This document shows positions 20,201-31,205 of a DNA stretch of 64,000 nt, one piece after another. Source of the stretch: Epithemia pelagica. Its lineage: Eukaryota > Bacillariophyta > Bacillariophyceae > Surirellales > Surirellaceae. Made by a program: the position numbers and the translations under genes. Location of the stretch: positions 186,001 through 250,000 of the forward strand of contig OX337230.1 of assembly GCA_946965045.2 (NCBI GenBank), written 5' to 3'. Positions within the stretch are counted from its first letter, which is position 1, and each line of letters starts with the position of its first letter. The notes under the pieces are model-generated. The model was not told where the DNA came from. It ran no database searches and saw only the letters and a program-made list of their open reading frames with translations.

Positions 20201-21618
20201 AATTGCAAGGAGCATCTTCCATGGAACTCAAAATGGAAACGTATGATAAGGAAACGGATCGGTTGCAAAGTCAAATAGATACCTTGGAAGATACTCGCAA
20301 ATCATTGGTCCGAGAAACGGACGAGTTGCGTCGTCAATTGCGTGAGGAACGGGAACGCGTGACGCATTTGCGGCTCGACGTGGAGTCCCAAACCAGTCAA
20401 TTGGAAGACTTGGCGACCCTCAAGACCAAATTGCGCGACAAGGAAAAAGAAGTCGCTCGGTTGCGATTGGAAAGTGATTGTCACGATCAAAATTATCAAA
20501 CCGCCCAACAAATGGTGACGGATTTGCAAAAGAAATTGACAGCCTTGTCCTCTCTGGAAAAGGAAACGACTGTGCCACTCCAAACGGAATTGCACGAACG
20601 AGAACAAGAAATTGCTCGATTGAAAATGCAAGTGCAAACCAATCAAGAAATTGGCAAGGCATCGGATTTGCAAATTGAAAAGTTGCAGCACGAACTGACA
20701 CGGTTGCAAGACCGATCCCACACGGACGAGGCCCACGAACAAGAATTGGATGACCTTCGTCACGAAATTGTGGCGCTCAAGGATGAATTGAATGAAGCCA
20801 AGGTCCAATTGGATCAACGACGACAATCGTTTGACGACAACAACAATCAAAAGACGCGCAATCGATTCGTGTCGACCCGCGATCGTGGTAGCAACAAGAA
20901 ACGGACCTCCTCCGATGAGGACTATCATCGCATGAAGGATGAGTTGACCAAAACACAAGTGGCGCGTGGGGAGATTGAAATGAATTACATGCAACGCGTC
21001 AAGGAATTGGAACGCGAAATTGAAACGGTCGAAACCGAAGCCCGACAGCAATTGGAGGAGATGCAAACCTCCATGGACCAAATGAAGGCCAAACTGGAAC
21101 AACGACAAGCCGATGTGGAGCGGCTGGAACGAGAAAAGACACAACTTTGCACTAGCATGACAAGTGCCTCCATGTCACGGAGTGAGGACTTTGAAGAATT
21201 GCAATCGGAATTGATTGAACGAACGACGGCCAACAAATCGCAGGCCCGGGAAATTCAAGCCCTCAAACTCAAATTGGAGGAACACGAAAAGGTGAAGTAC
21301 GGGAAGGAACAACAGTTGGGCGCCAAGATTGCCGAATTGGAACAAGAAATGGCCTTGACGTCGCAGGGTGGTCGCCGCCATTTGGAGGATTTTGACAAGT
21401 TACAGTCGGAAAATCAACAAATGCGCGAAACGATTCGACAACTCAAGAGTGAACGACGGCATTTGCAAGAACGATTGGATTCCTTGTTGCAAGACAAGTC
21501 GAGTAGTAAAAGTACGCAAGTGTTGCGCGAACGCAATGCCTCGCTGCGACAAGAAGTGGAGCGACTCAACAAACGACTTCGCAAAATGGAAGAAAGTATC
21601 ACACGGTTTGCCATTTAG
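17260..21618 (+). CDS. Large coiled-coil protein
   Basis: 1452 aa, single exon, ATG at 17260 in the context ACGATGCC. Residues 1-160 are Ser/Pro/Arg-rich and basic, with an RRVKGLFSERLLG segment. From about residue 185 to 525 and again from about 595 to 1445 the sequence is almost continuous heptad-like Leu/Gln/Glu/Arg coiled coil (LQLELMNSIANLQLEKQAA, LERQRQ-type patterns). Breaks occur at a Thr-rich linker near 540-590 and at an acidic/basic stretch near 725-850 (poly-Asp, then RRRRRRSRRS). No motor, kinase or membrane domain is seen. The composition is typical of centrosome/MTOC, golgin or cytoskeletal scaffold proteins; which one cannot be told from sequence. The long antisense frames reflect its CAA/GAA codon bias. 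Confidence 0.85.
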   Translation: MPPVSKPTLSTVLMGEEPREGPPKPTIPTTSVTAASLQQMANHNRASSASRPRLGSWNAPPDHRAAEFPSSSTFWSSSSRNHNNHNNPRSSSTSRSQSHRRSHSWTSPRSPSETSTPTSAVSSSANASPTRRVKGLFSERLLGARMGGPQESAPVAAMEPKDTTNNPNNNNLLPDNNDTNSTTTNNVLFQEIALLKERLQELDDARSTIGGGGMGDTIMSGGMASPLSTSWHPTDPPINTNNNNNNNNTNNNATILLLRKELAKVEDDKARLQLELMNSIANLQLEKQAAVTDLQTQLQQAVSQTQDLQRQLQQQHAQQEERRHDETDQQEQQQERLRQELQDDYQHELRELQEVHGRELRRVTEQWHKAESELAHQTRDMTQLLTTVGNLQQAQQTWQTERHELQTQHEQALQQQQEDHAQAMEHVDQLLHERQLELEECRDDLVRMSEALEKTEHERDQALEHAGDWNDSLLDMEGQCVTLTNALQDTRQQLQTTQHDLEQVTEHNRALVQENQALQQQQQVQSLQPPSGADQSTTTTTTMTQRRSPLTIHVEDPPTLAVVSNGTDTTTDATGTDHPTNTTTTDLSVPHSCCIAHAADQSREIGQAVELLEERLQSFQTRLREKDDSLQTMALQLQDEQRTNHALRKEIKYAKQKAAKYKYAAKQQSQHPPDAPTTTDPEDDHDPTATGLNIVELKRKNQAMADEIPALRQVEQQFFQHNDDDDHDDDDDDDEVDEDTRYKPDRRPDRPYNEASLRRRRRRSRRSHSTPPTPLPPLDTTAANTIQHDPSAEHVTELNSSTRSRLQHAWPPPAHNNPTPRTRRRMSFPEQDMLSSPRTPVSGLVASFERRITKAKEDESSSLVDSTVASTVTHTDHAETTHDDESHSALHRQITTLQRELDKERETVERLEQRIEKLSHSETRQGRENQFQVTRLQKEIGTLQTMLQDSTKEMEHLESQLEREKKTVDDLRNEVWTATQKLQGASSMELKMETYDKETDRLQSQIDTLEDTRKSLVRETDELRRQLREERERVTHLRLDVESQTSQLEDLATLKTKLRDKEKEVARLRLESDCHDQNYQTAQQMVTDLQKKLTALSSLEKETTVPLQTELHEREQEIARLKMQVQTNQEIGKASDLQIEKLQHELTRLQDRSHTDEAHEQELDDLRHEIVALKDELNEAKVQLDQRRQSFDDNNNQKTRNRFVSTRDRGSNKKRTSSDEDYHRMKDELTKTQVARGEIEMNYMQRVKELEREIETVETEARQQLEEMQTSMDQMKAKLEQRQADVERLEREKTQLCTSMTSASMSRSEDFEELQSELIERTTANKSQAREIQALKLKLEEHEKVKYGKEQQLGAKIAELEQEMALTSQGGRRHLEDFDKLQSENQQMRETIRQLKSERRHLQERLDSLLQDKSSSKSTQVLRERNASLRQEVERLNKRLRKMEESITRFAI

Positions 21619-24016
21619 AGAATTCGTTTCTTGGACGTTTCCTGGAATGACGACGACATGTCTCCACTGGTACGGAAACGCAGGGGCAGACCACTTGCGC
21701 CTGTTCCTCTACCCGCCACTTGACATACGAACTAGATTCTTTTCCTTGTGTTGTTTTGTTTTGTTACACCACTAAACCTGTATAGTCCTATCTTCCAAGA
21801 TCTCCTCTATCATGTGTCACTTTCGGTATGGAGCTAGAGGAGTAAGTACACCCCTTGAACGCACATAGCTTTCCGCGGTAGATAGCCGAATCAAAATTTT
21901 TTATCCCCGGTTTTCAGCCAACGACCCGGAGATTGAAGTTTTTGGTCGTGATCGTGTTCTCCGCTGTCGTCACACAGCGCGTTCTTGGGATATTCAACCA
22001 AGCCAAGCGTCGAAAAGATCGCAGGAGCGTTGACCGATTTGTCCATACGACAGAATCCACCCCTGGAGGATATCCCGTGTGTCGGGAGGACACGGGATCT
22101 GACTCACGAGCTTGCGATGGGACTGAGACGAGGCCCCACAAGACAAGGAAATTACGATCGGAGAAATATAATATTTGGCGATAAATTTTGTACATTTGTC
22201 TTTAGACCGTTTTTACTTTGTACATTTGTAGAAACTTCAACTTGAAGTTTGTACATTTGTCTAATACTCCGAAATCGCCGAATTATATCAGAACTGGACG
22301 CTAGGAGCTAGGACACTAAGTTTACCGGCCACTTGATAAGGTAATGGTGGTGAGGCCGACGCTAGAAAATCCCTAGGTCACTGGGTCATTTCATTCTTTT
22401 TTCGGAGTTTTAGACATATGTCCAAACATGAAGTTCAAGTTTGTACATTTGTCAAAAAATGTACAAACTTAAATATCGGAGTATTAGACATCTCCTACAA
22501 ACCCTCCGACTAGGTGTCCGCTTCTTAGCCCCCCAGCCGCTCTCCGCGACCAACCATTTTAATTTTGGTTTTTTTGCGTTTTTGAAGAAAATTTCGGGTC
22601 AAAATGAAAATGATCACGCCGGCCTTCTGGATCACCGTCTTGAAATTTTGTGAGCAGGCGTGCGCACTTTGACCGTTGGTCTTCCCCATTCTTGATTGTC
22701 GTCCGAAGTTGCGACCCACATTATTTTCACTACGCACCTTTTGCCATGGATAATGGACATGCACCATCACAATGCATTCTCCATCATCTGCACACCATGG
22801 ACATTTGACATAAAGGAGTAGACCATAGATAGTGTTTTGCTCTACCCCATCCTTTCTTTGTTTTTTCTAGGAGAAGTGTGGTTGTTTCTAGTGTTTGTGT
22901 CCGTTTAAAAGTGGACCCTCCTCCACAACACCGTGCCGTTGCCGTAGGCTTGTCTCTTTGCAACCACATACAGTCCTATTTTAGAATACGTCTCTTTCTA
23001 CCTAGTAGTTGCGTTATGGAGCATATAGAGTGTAGAGTCCCCTGCACTGCTGGGAAAGACAAGTCATGCTCATGGCAACAAAAAAAGAACAACAGGAGCA
23101 GGTCGACATCACAATCCACTAAAGACCCAAACTGAGCGACAGCAGAGGAAAAATGGATGGCTTCCTCCACTTATCCTACCTACTCCTAATTGAGGTCTAT
23201 AGCTCTATTTTGTCCTATAAGGATCCTACAAATGATGCCAGCAGCCCCACATGGCATCGACCAAAATGGATGTTACATGGCACAAACAAATGACACACTA
23301 TGGCAACTGGCAACGTAGTGAGAGCCTACAACTAAACATTGTCCATTCCAATGCAAGTATTAGCCATTCCAGAACTTACCATGATGGATGTGCAGTGACA
23401 AAGATGAGATGAGATGGCCAGGGACGAAGCATGCCGTTTTTGGTGTTGGTTTGGTCATTGCCTCGTTTTGTTGCCTGCATCGATTTTGTGACCCGTGAAC
23501 TCACTGAGAACACTATTTTGAGTCTTGTTGAGCAGAACGCCTGCCATCTTCCAACTGTCACATCACGCCAGCCTTTCCACCGATGGATGTGAAATTTCCA
23601 TTCATTTTTTTGTCTGTGAGATTGGGTTTGTCTTGCCCGAACAGACGAGCTAAGAAGCGGACATCTAGTCGGAGGGAAACTCCGAGACGGTGAATACCAG
23701 TGGGGTGGTTCCATTCGTGCGAAGCTCATTCTGAAGAAACCTCCTGGAGTTGTACTCGGGTTAAATCCCGGGACCACAGGATTCCGGATCCCCTTAGATT
23801 TCGGCTAACGCTGCAGGGCCATTCACTGCTGCCATCAACCAACCCACCAACGAGCAACAGCCAATCAAGGATTCAAGATTCTAAGTTGGAGTGGTAGAGA
23901 GATTGCAAGAAGGGCTGCATCGCCAAAGGCAAGCAAAGAACAAAGAAAACGTCGATACGGCAGAAACCCAGTTCAAGTCGCACCATCTCTCGCCTCTTGG
24001 AAAGTTACGGTCCAAC
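21619..24016. other. Long intergenic region with fold-back repeat
   Basis: No supported gene in 2.4 kb. It holds the TTTGTACATTTGT fold-back at 22188-22490, a 9-bp perfect hairpin ATCCCGTGT/ACACGGGAT at 22072-22098, and octamers CTACCTAG (22998) and TACTCCTA (23181). The 3' part includes the 5' UTR of the plastid protein gene. Confidence 0.55.
22188..22490. repeat. Fold-back with four TTTGTACATTTGT copies (possible MITE remnant)
   Basis: A perfect 15-bp inverted repeat TGTCTAATACTCCGA (22258-22272) / TCGGAGTATTAGACA (22476-22490) encloses about 200 bp. TTTGTACATTTGT occurs near 22188, 22216, 22249 and 22440. GTTTGTACATTT (22439-22450) pairs with AAATGTACAAAC (22457-22468). I see no target-site duplication and no coding capacity. 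Confidence 0.6.
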
Positions 24017-26759
24017 ATGTCGCAACCGCTCGGCAGGGGCAGCAGCATGTCAAGGACACTGTTTGTGGCGATCGCAATCTCCACCATGCTCAATTTGGTT
24101 CAAGGCTTTGTAGCTCCAACGACAACAAGTCTTGCGTCTCCCATGTTGCAAACGTTACCGACTGATCAGACTCTCTCTCATGGTCGGCTCCATCCAAGCC
24201 GTTCCATGATGTTGGATCCCTCGTCGTGGATGGACGATTCCACCATTTCGGCCGTCACTTCGGCCTCTTCGTCCTCCATGTGGATGGCCTTTACCGATCA
24301 AGGTCAAAATTTGGCCGGCACCTTTTTTCAAGCCAGTTTGTTGCCCTATCTCTTGTTTCTCTACTTTTTGGCCTTTCGAGGCAATCAAATTCCCACCCTG
24401 TCCAATTTTGGTTTTCAATTCATTCTCCTCTTTGTCATTTCCACCATTCCAGCCGGAATCATTTCCAAGTCCGTCTATGGCATGTCCTTGGCCAATGTCG
24501 ATTACTTGCATGGCGGTGCCGAACTCTTGCTCACGTACGTATATACCTTTGGTTGTTGGAGTTGCTGTACGACTTTCTGTGTATCCTCTGGTGTTGATTA
24601 TTTTCAAACCTTGTCTCTCTCATGTTTTGTTGGGTGTTTGTTCTGTCGTTCTTTTTTTGGGGTGGATGATCTTCCATACTAATATATTGGAATGAAACCG
24701 ATATATAGTGTGGCCAACATTCTCATTGTACGATACTCTTGTGTGTTGCAAGTGGCTGGTTTTGGATTTGTCGTTTGATGACTCACAACCATGGACTTTC
24801 TCTCTCTGTGTGTGTATGTGTCTCTGTGTTGTTTGTTGTGTGTGTCTCTGCGTTGGTACTGGTAATTCTGCCACAACAATTTGTATGTAGGTCTTGGGTT
24901 TGAAGGAAACCATGACCAAGGGCGAATCGTCCAGTGATATCGGTCAACCACGCAAAATTGCCTTGGCCATGGCGGCATCCTTTGCCGCCCTGTGTGCCAT
25001 TGGACCCATGGTATTGGTGGGCAATGCCGGTGCCCATAGCCCCTTCTTGTTTGGTTGGGGGGACATTCCCGACAATCAAGTCTTGCAATTTCCGTGGGTG
25101 ACCCATTCCGAACCCGACAATGCCTTGTCCATTCCCACGTGGCTCATTCATTTTTCCTCCGTTTTGGAATATTGGATTGGCATGGGTTTGGTATGGCAAT
25201 ATGCCTCCACCACGGGCAATGAACGATGGAAGGGCTTGACCTGGGGCATGTTGCCCTTGCATGCCAGTGGCATTTGTGCCTGTACATATCACTTTTTTTA
25301 CAATCCATCCTCCCTTCAATTCCTCGTCACGGCTCAAGCGGGATTGACCTTGTTGGGGAATATTACCCTCATGCTGGCGGCCTACCGAATTGCCGCCAGC
25401 AATGGCTGGTCCCCCCAAGAGTTGTTGCCCTCCCCCAATCAAAGTACCAATCCGCAAGGGTTGGTCGCCGATGGTTTGGCCATGAAACCCTTGACGAGCA
25501 ATGACAACAATTTGGTTCCCCTTCCCGGTGTCGTGGGATGGGTAGTGGGTCCCTCCACTTCCAATCTCGATTTGGCCCTCAATTTGGGGGCCGCCACCGT
25601 CTTTTTGTCTTATTTGGTCAAGTATGGATCCCTCGGCTTGGATGCCCCATTCATGGCCAGTCCCTATTTGGCCACGGCCATGATTGTGGGTATCCCAGGA
25701 TTGACGGCCTATTCCTATTATGCCCAATCCAAATCGGAACGAGGTGGCAACTGGAATCCCTTGGCTGATTTGCCTTCCACGTCCTCGGTACAAACACCAG
25801 CCTTTTTGTCCGGCATGTTTGGCAACAACAATGCAACGGACAGTGAAACTGGTTCCGCTGGCATGCCCTCCTTATCCATGGCGGACATTAAAAAGTATGG
25901 GGCCGCCGGTACCGTTGCCTATGTCTTGACGGAATTGGCCTTTTGGGCCGTGGCCTTTCCGGTCGCATCCTTTGCCTTGTACCAATCGTCGGGACATTGG
26001 CCCGATGTCGTCCATGACACGACGGATCGGGCCGCTGTCTTGGCCTTTGTCTTTGCCGGGGCCAATATTGCCCGTCTCTTGGTCCCCCTGCGACTTGGAG
26101 CCGCTCTTGCTCTCGCGCCCTGGGTCGATGACAATATTCTCAAACCCATTCAAGAACAACGACAATCAGCAGCAGCAGCAGCGGTGAAAGAATCCACGAC
26201 TGTGCAAGAACCTACTACAACCACGCCCGTCCCACCGACACCTCCGCCCGCTGCTCCTCAAACCATGTCGTCGTCATCATCCGCAGTGGCATCGACAACA
26301 CCAACCCAAGAAGAAGAAGAAGATGATGAGGTATCATTGGAACCCAAAGTGACAACTGACAAAGGTACCACCAGGGCATCCATGACCAATTCCATGGAAT
26401 CTCAATTGGAATCGGCCAAGGGATGGTTTTCCTCCTTGGGTTCCTCCTTTTCGTCGTCCTTTTCCAACGCCAAACCTCCTAGTACCAGCAGCAGCAGCAG
26501 CACTGTGGATGCACCGACTGTGGTGGAACCCGAGACAAGCACACCGCCAGTCCCCGCGGCAGTGGAAAAAGAACCAACGACCGTAAAAGAAGAACCCATG
26601 GTCATAGAACAGGAAGAAGAGAATGAGACCGGTACGGGAGATGCTATTATTGTTCAGGAAATAGAGGAACCGGAAACTACAACGGAAGAATCCACTACCA
26701 CCAGCGAAAGTACCGCTGCCACACCCTTTTTCATGACGGAAGCCACACCCAAAAAGTAA
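24017..26759 (+). CDS. Plastid DUF3593-DUF2499 (Ycf49-like) fusion protein with a 19-nt microexon
   Basis: join(24017..24534,24709..24727,24891..26759), 801 aa. Exon 1 ends in the DUF3593 domain (LLPYLLFLYFLAFRGNQIP ... SLANVDYLHGGAELLLT). The 19-nt microexon adds VANILI, and exon 3 continues VLGLKETM, restoring the family pattern LLT..N.L.VLG. Introns are GTACGT..TAG (174 bp) and GTACGA..TAG (163 bp). Exon 3 then carries DUF2499/Ycf49: NALSIPTWLIHFSSVLEYW, WKGLTWGMLPLHASGICACT, YHFFYN. In plants and cyanobacteria the two domains are usually separate membrane proteins of unknown function. An extra membrane domain follows, then a long disordered Thr/Glu/Pro tail. The N-terminus (MSRTLFVAIAIS ... 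VQGFVAP) looks like a diatom bipartite plastid presequence with Phe at the ASAFAP cleavage point. Start at 24017 or 24047. Confidence 0.85.
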
Positions 26760-27241
26760 ATCCCTATGATTGCTTTGCCTAACAGAAACCACTCTATTCC
26801 AACAAACACACCAACGATTGACTTGTAGAGCTAGTGAGATAGCGAGATGAAAGATTCTATAATTGTAGCAACTGAAATTCCCAAAACGCCAATTTCGCCC
26901 ACCACGTGAGATATGAGAATCTGTCTCTTGTCGTGTTTGTTCCTGCCGTATTGTTCTCTCTACTCTGACTGGACGATACCTGTAATAGGGTTCTCGTACT
27001 AATCAAGGAGGTTGACAGGGTGCACCGGTATCCATTCGCCGCCTTGACACTGGTTCGTAAGCGTTTGGGTTGCCACTTTGGCGCACATGATATATTCCAA
27101 CAATGACTGTTTTTTTTTTTTTCACCACCAAGCCTTGTTCTCCCACACGATCACGACCGCTTCTTGGACAAACAACAAGCATGGATCAAAGCCAGGGGGT
27201 GGATCATCCCTCCTTGTGTCTCGTTCTGCAGTGGATTTTTG
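26760..27241. other. Intergenic, convergent 3' ends
   Basis: Between the plastid protein gene (plus) and the HAD gene (minus). It contains a T12 run near 27110. Nothing else recognised. Confidence 0.5.
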
Positions 27242-28994
27242 TTAGGGATGCAGCGACGATGACGACGGTGCCGCCGCCCCATGGCTCTGTGCCACTCGTT
27301 CCAAGGCACATTCCAAGGCTCGTTCCGTGGCTTGCAAATGAGCCGCCAAGGACGACTCGGTCGGAGTCGTGTCATTGTTGTCTTTGTCGTTGTGGTTGGG
27401 AGGAGGAGCCGTGACGATAAAGTGGTGTGGCTGGGTCGCCGCCACGCGGGCCATTCGATCCGATGTCAATTGGGGCAAAATGGCACATCGACAAGCCAAG
27501 GCCATTTCCAAATCATTGTCATCGTCACACAAACAAATCGCATGGCGGTTCAACAAGAACATTTCCGAATCGTTGTCATTGTCATTGCCGTCGTTATTCT
27601 GGATTGTCCTTGTTGTGGAACGGCCCATGAATTGTTGCATCAAATAGTGACAACTAGATATCCACATTCACACATGTAAACATATGTATGCCAATGGGGA
27701 ATGTCGAGTGCAGTGAATTGGAATAGGATACCGCAGAATCATGCGCGCGAACCATACAATCATCCAAACAAAACCAAAAAACAGACATTTGAGAGGAGAC
27801 AAACCTTTCCCAAAACAACGCATCGCAACGCAACACTCATTCGGAGGAGGACGAAATCCCAACGTACCAATTTCGTTTGCCACTCCTGTTGGGGTAGACA
27901 TCAATGCATCCCAAATTCGTGCTATAGGCGAGTGGGGATGGAGGCAAGGCAACTTGTGGTGGTGATGGAGACGTTGTTGGTTTCTCGGTGGTCATGGCAC
28001 CCAACAAGGCATCAAAGGCTTGTTGGGCTTGGAGTGTAGGTTGCTGTTTTCGATTGATGCGAAAACATGTGGAGTAGCCCTTGGTATCCAACACCAATCC
28101 ATGTGTGGTTTGCAACGTTTGCGCATACTTCCACAAGACCCCAGTGTCGTCCTTGGTGTTGTCCTGTGTTTCGTGGGGTGCCGCAGCATCGCTGGGAGTA
28201 CTAGTACTCCACTTGTCGGCCGTTGGGGAGTCTCCGTGATCATTATAATAGTAATCCTGTACTTGATTGCCATGATATCGTGTGGTACCGACGACGGCTT
28301 GCATGCAACGTTTCCATTCGACATCTTCCACCAAAACAAAGGGTGGTTGCAGCCGCAACTCATTGTTTTCTTCGTTTCCTTGTTCGTTTGGGACGTAAAA
28401 GATGCGACCTCCCGATTCGGAGCAATAGGCATGGGCGCGGGGCAAATAGGGCAGTCGTTGCATCAAGGTGGAGGTGCGCATACCACTGACAATCACAAGC
28501 TTGACCTTGCCGTCGTTGCGCAAGGTTTGACACAATTGCAAGGTTCGTGCCGACAGATAACCTCGCAGTCCGGTACGACTGGCGGGCAAGGCCAGCCAGT
28601 CGTTATTGTCGTGTGCACGTGTCGTCGTTTCGACAAGAGGTGTCGTGGGATAATGGACCAAGGTACCATCCACGTCACTAAACACCACTGTAATGGGATC
28701 CACGGAGGAGGAGGAGGATGGATTGTCGTTACCTTGTCGACTGTGATTGTGTTCCACGGCCGAATTTGGTTTTGGATCGACGATCCTGGTCGCAGTAGTA
28801 GTAGTAGTAGTCGATGCCGAATCCATTGTACTGGCCCGACAAGGAGGAGGCACAATCAAGAAAAACAACAACAACAAGAGCACTGGAGGGAAACGAAACG
28901 GATGAATGGTCCAGACGCGTTTCGAATTGTGGAACCCAAGACAATACGAAGCACAACAACGACCCAATGAGGAACAAGACAAGGACGATTTCAT
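27242..28994 (-). CDS. HAD-superfamily phosphatase (sucrose-phosphatase-like/Cof type), one intron
   Basis: complement join(27242..27653,27868..28994), 512 aa. The 214-bp intron on the minus strand has a GTACGT donor and a CTAG acceptor and joins GKRN to HYLMQQFMG. All four HAD motifs are present: I, VVFSDVDGTLV (nucleophile and acid/base Asp); II, IVSGMR; III, the Lys in SGKRN; IV, CLCDDDNDLEMA. The ESGGRIFYV segment is typical of C2-cap sugar phosphatases such as sucrose- or mannosylglycerate-phosphate phosphatase. The N-terminus has a hydrophobic helix (VLLLLLFFLIVPP), so a membrane anchor or targeting signal is likely. The start may instead be the upstream in-frame ATG at 29036. Divergent from SPC25. 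Confidence 0.84.
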
Positions 28995-29399
28995 CTCGCA
29001 TGCTCCTCTTGAGGCGTCCACCCTATAAAGTTCCACTTGTCGTCAAGACAGCAACAAAAATGAAGAGAGTGCGTGGCAACTGCGAGAGAAATTTTGGGTC
29101 GCTCCATGGTCGCTTTATAGATTCGTTCCCGCAAGACTTGATTCATGCGCGCCACTCCCATGGACGTGCCTGCGCGAAATCGCGCAGGGGGAGCCCACAA
29201 CGTGACAGGCACTTTCTGTTACTTCTGGGGCGACTCTCTTTTTGTGTTGCATCTCTCTCCCTCTCGTTCGAACGACCAGCGGCAAGAGGCTCGCATGGAT
29301 TTCCCATTGCATCATCCTCATCCTCTCTAGATATTACGTTCTTTTGGCAAAGGACAAGAAACGTCTTGTCTTGTTCTAACACGCGGATTGTCAGAAACC

Positions 29400-30650
29400 A
29401 TGAAACGACCGGCTGGATCCATGGCGACTACCACAACTGCCACACCCGCAGCAGCCAGTGTTCATGTGGTGGTGCCCCACCACCAATCCACGACAGCAAA
29501 GAGTGCCCTTTCGTCTCTCCAGAATCCTCGTTCCTTGGTGGCCGAATTGCAAACCGTCTTACAGGCCAGTCGGTTGGAGTGGACGCAATGGGCCATGCAC
29601 GAACGACAGCGCTGTGATGCAGCCGTGCAAGAACATGCTCACACCGTGTCCCAATTGCAATCCACCATTGATTCGACACAAGAAAACGTCTTGGCCCACC
29701 AACTTCAACACAAGTTGCACATTGCAGATTCCACCGCTGCAACCACAACCAGTATTCCGCAAGAGGGGACCACAACCAAGAATGATAACAATGATGCTAC
29801 TAGTGAACATGAAAATGACACGAACAAGGAAAACCATCCAACCGACCAGGACAGCAACCGATCATCCTCCAAGGATGCCGATTTGACGGACGAAATTCTA
29901 GAGTTGAAGGGTTCCTTGTCGGCCCAAAAGACTCGCTTGCAAGGTACGTCTTGTGGCCAATCTCCTCTCGATAGCCCTGAAACGAGATTTGGTTCTCTCA
30001 CAAGTTTTCCTGTTTCCAAATCAATCCGTTTTTCCGTTGTTGATTCTTGTTCTTGTGGTATTTTTAGAGTTGCATCAGGAAGCGACTCAAGAAGAAGCAC
30101 GCACGGTCGAATCGCGGGAGATTCGATCCGAAGCGCAAGCTTCGGCACAGGCCACCTTGACGCAGTTGCGCAAGGCCAATCGTCCCTATCAACAATTTTT
30201 GGGGTTGGACTTTGAAAAGGCCCCCAACGATCAATTGCGGTACGAATGTCGACCGAGGTTCCAGCTCTCTCTCTCTCTGCCATGGTTTGCCCTGGTTTGT
30301 TTGTTGAACTCACAAATGCTCTTTTGGTGTTGTTGTGGTTGTTTTGAATCTCTGGATACGGCATGGAATGTATGTATGACAGGTTTCTCTTTACCCAGTT
30401 GGATCCCGACCATCCCGATCGGGTCGTGTCCTTTTTGTTGGGCGTGGAGGAGGAGACGGGCTTGTATCAACTCGGAGACTGTCCCCTCTTGTCGTCGGAC
30501 GACACAACCGACACACTGGTGGCCCAACTCAATGCCTCGTTGGATATCAATGCCTTTTTGCGCGCCATGCGACAAGCCCTCGTGACGGCCATTCCACAGG
30601 AACCAGCAGCAGCGGACCCGCACGACGGCCCCAAACCGAACCATATCTAG
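29400..30650 (+). CDS. SPC25: Kinetochore protein Spc25 (NDC80 complex), two introns
   Basis: join(29400..29943,30068..30239,30383..30650), 327 aa. Introns: GTACGT..TAG (124 bp) and GTACGA..CAG (143 bp); both junctions keep the frame. The N-terminal two thirds is helical/coiled coil with an acidic Asn/Asp linker. The C-terminal globular domain matches the Spc25 RWD fold: YQQFLGLDFEKA, then across intron 2 QLRFLFTQLDPDHPDRVVSF, then DTLVAQLNASLDINAFLRAM. Spc25 pairs with Spc24 and docks Ndc80-Nuf2 onto the inner kinetochore. Family length is usually 200-240 aa; the excess is in the linker. Divergent from the HAD gene, with a shared upstream region of about 400 bp. Confidence 0.88.
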
Positions 30651-31205
30651 TCGAACCAAATACTGTCTGTAGACTCTTGTGTATGCCAGGTGTGCATGTT
30701 TCCTAGGTAGTATATTCGCTATGGAACCAAAAGGATACTAGGTAGAGACCTCTATGGAATGAGAGTTCTACAATCAAGTGTTGAATCCATCCATTCCATT
30801 CCGACCAATTTCATCTTTGCGATAACGGTGAGAGCATCCATGGTGGCCGAGGAAAAGGCGATTCGAAGGACTCTCTCTGGATATAATACTATGCCCCAAC
30901 CATTCTTGCTACTCGGTGGCCGCGCACAACATTCCACATGCGCATGTAGTAGTCTTGTGTGTATCTCTTGGTGCTCCTGTCGTACCGCTTCTTGGGTACA
31001 AACATGCCTGGCTGTAGTACACAACGGCATCCAGTGACTGTCAGTACGAGAGTTGTGTGCCCTCGCCTTGCGCAATACTAGATGGATGGAAGAGAACCTT
31101 TTGGCCGCCATGTTGTTGTTGTTGTTGTTGTGAAGGATTGACACTGGGCATGCCGGCAGGGTTTCACAGTCTTGGGGCGCGTATGGAATAGTAGGCTTTC
31201 GACAA
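30651..31205. other. Intergenic, convergent 3' ends
   Basis: Two copies of CTAGGTAG lie at 30703 and 30738, 53 and 88 bp past the SPC25 stop. A 160-codon antisense frame here has no recognisable domain. Confidence 0.5.

Noticed and set aside
23755-23776. GGGTTAAATCCCGGG as a tRNA T-arm
   Set aside because: Lacks the invariant TTC of the T-loop and no acceptor or anticodon stem can be drawn around it.
24535-24890. Two-exon model using the donor at 24539
   Set aside because: It keeps frame but loses the conserved N-L-V-L-G strand of DUF3593; the microexon model restores it and uses a consensus GTACGT donor.
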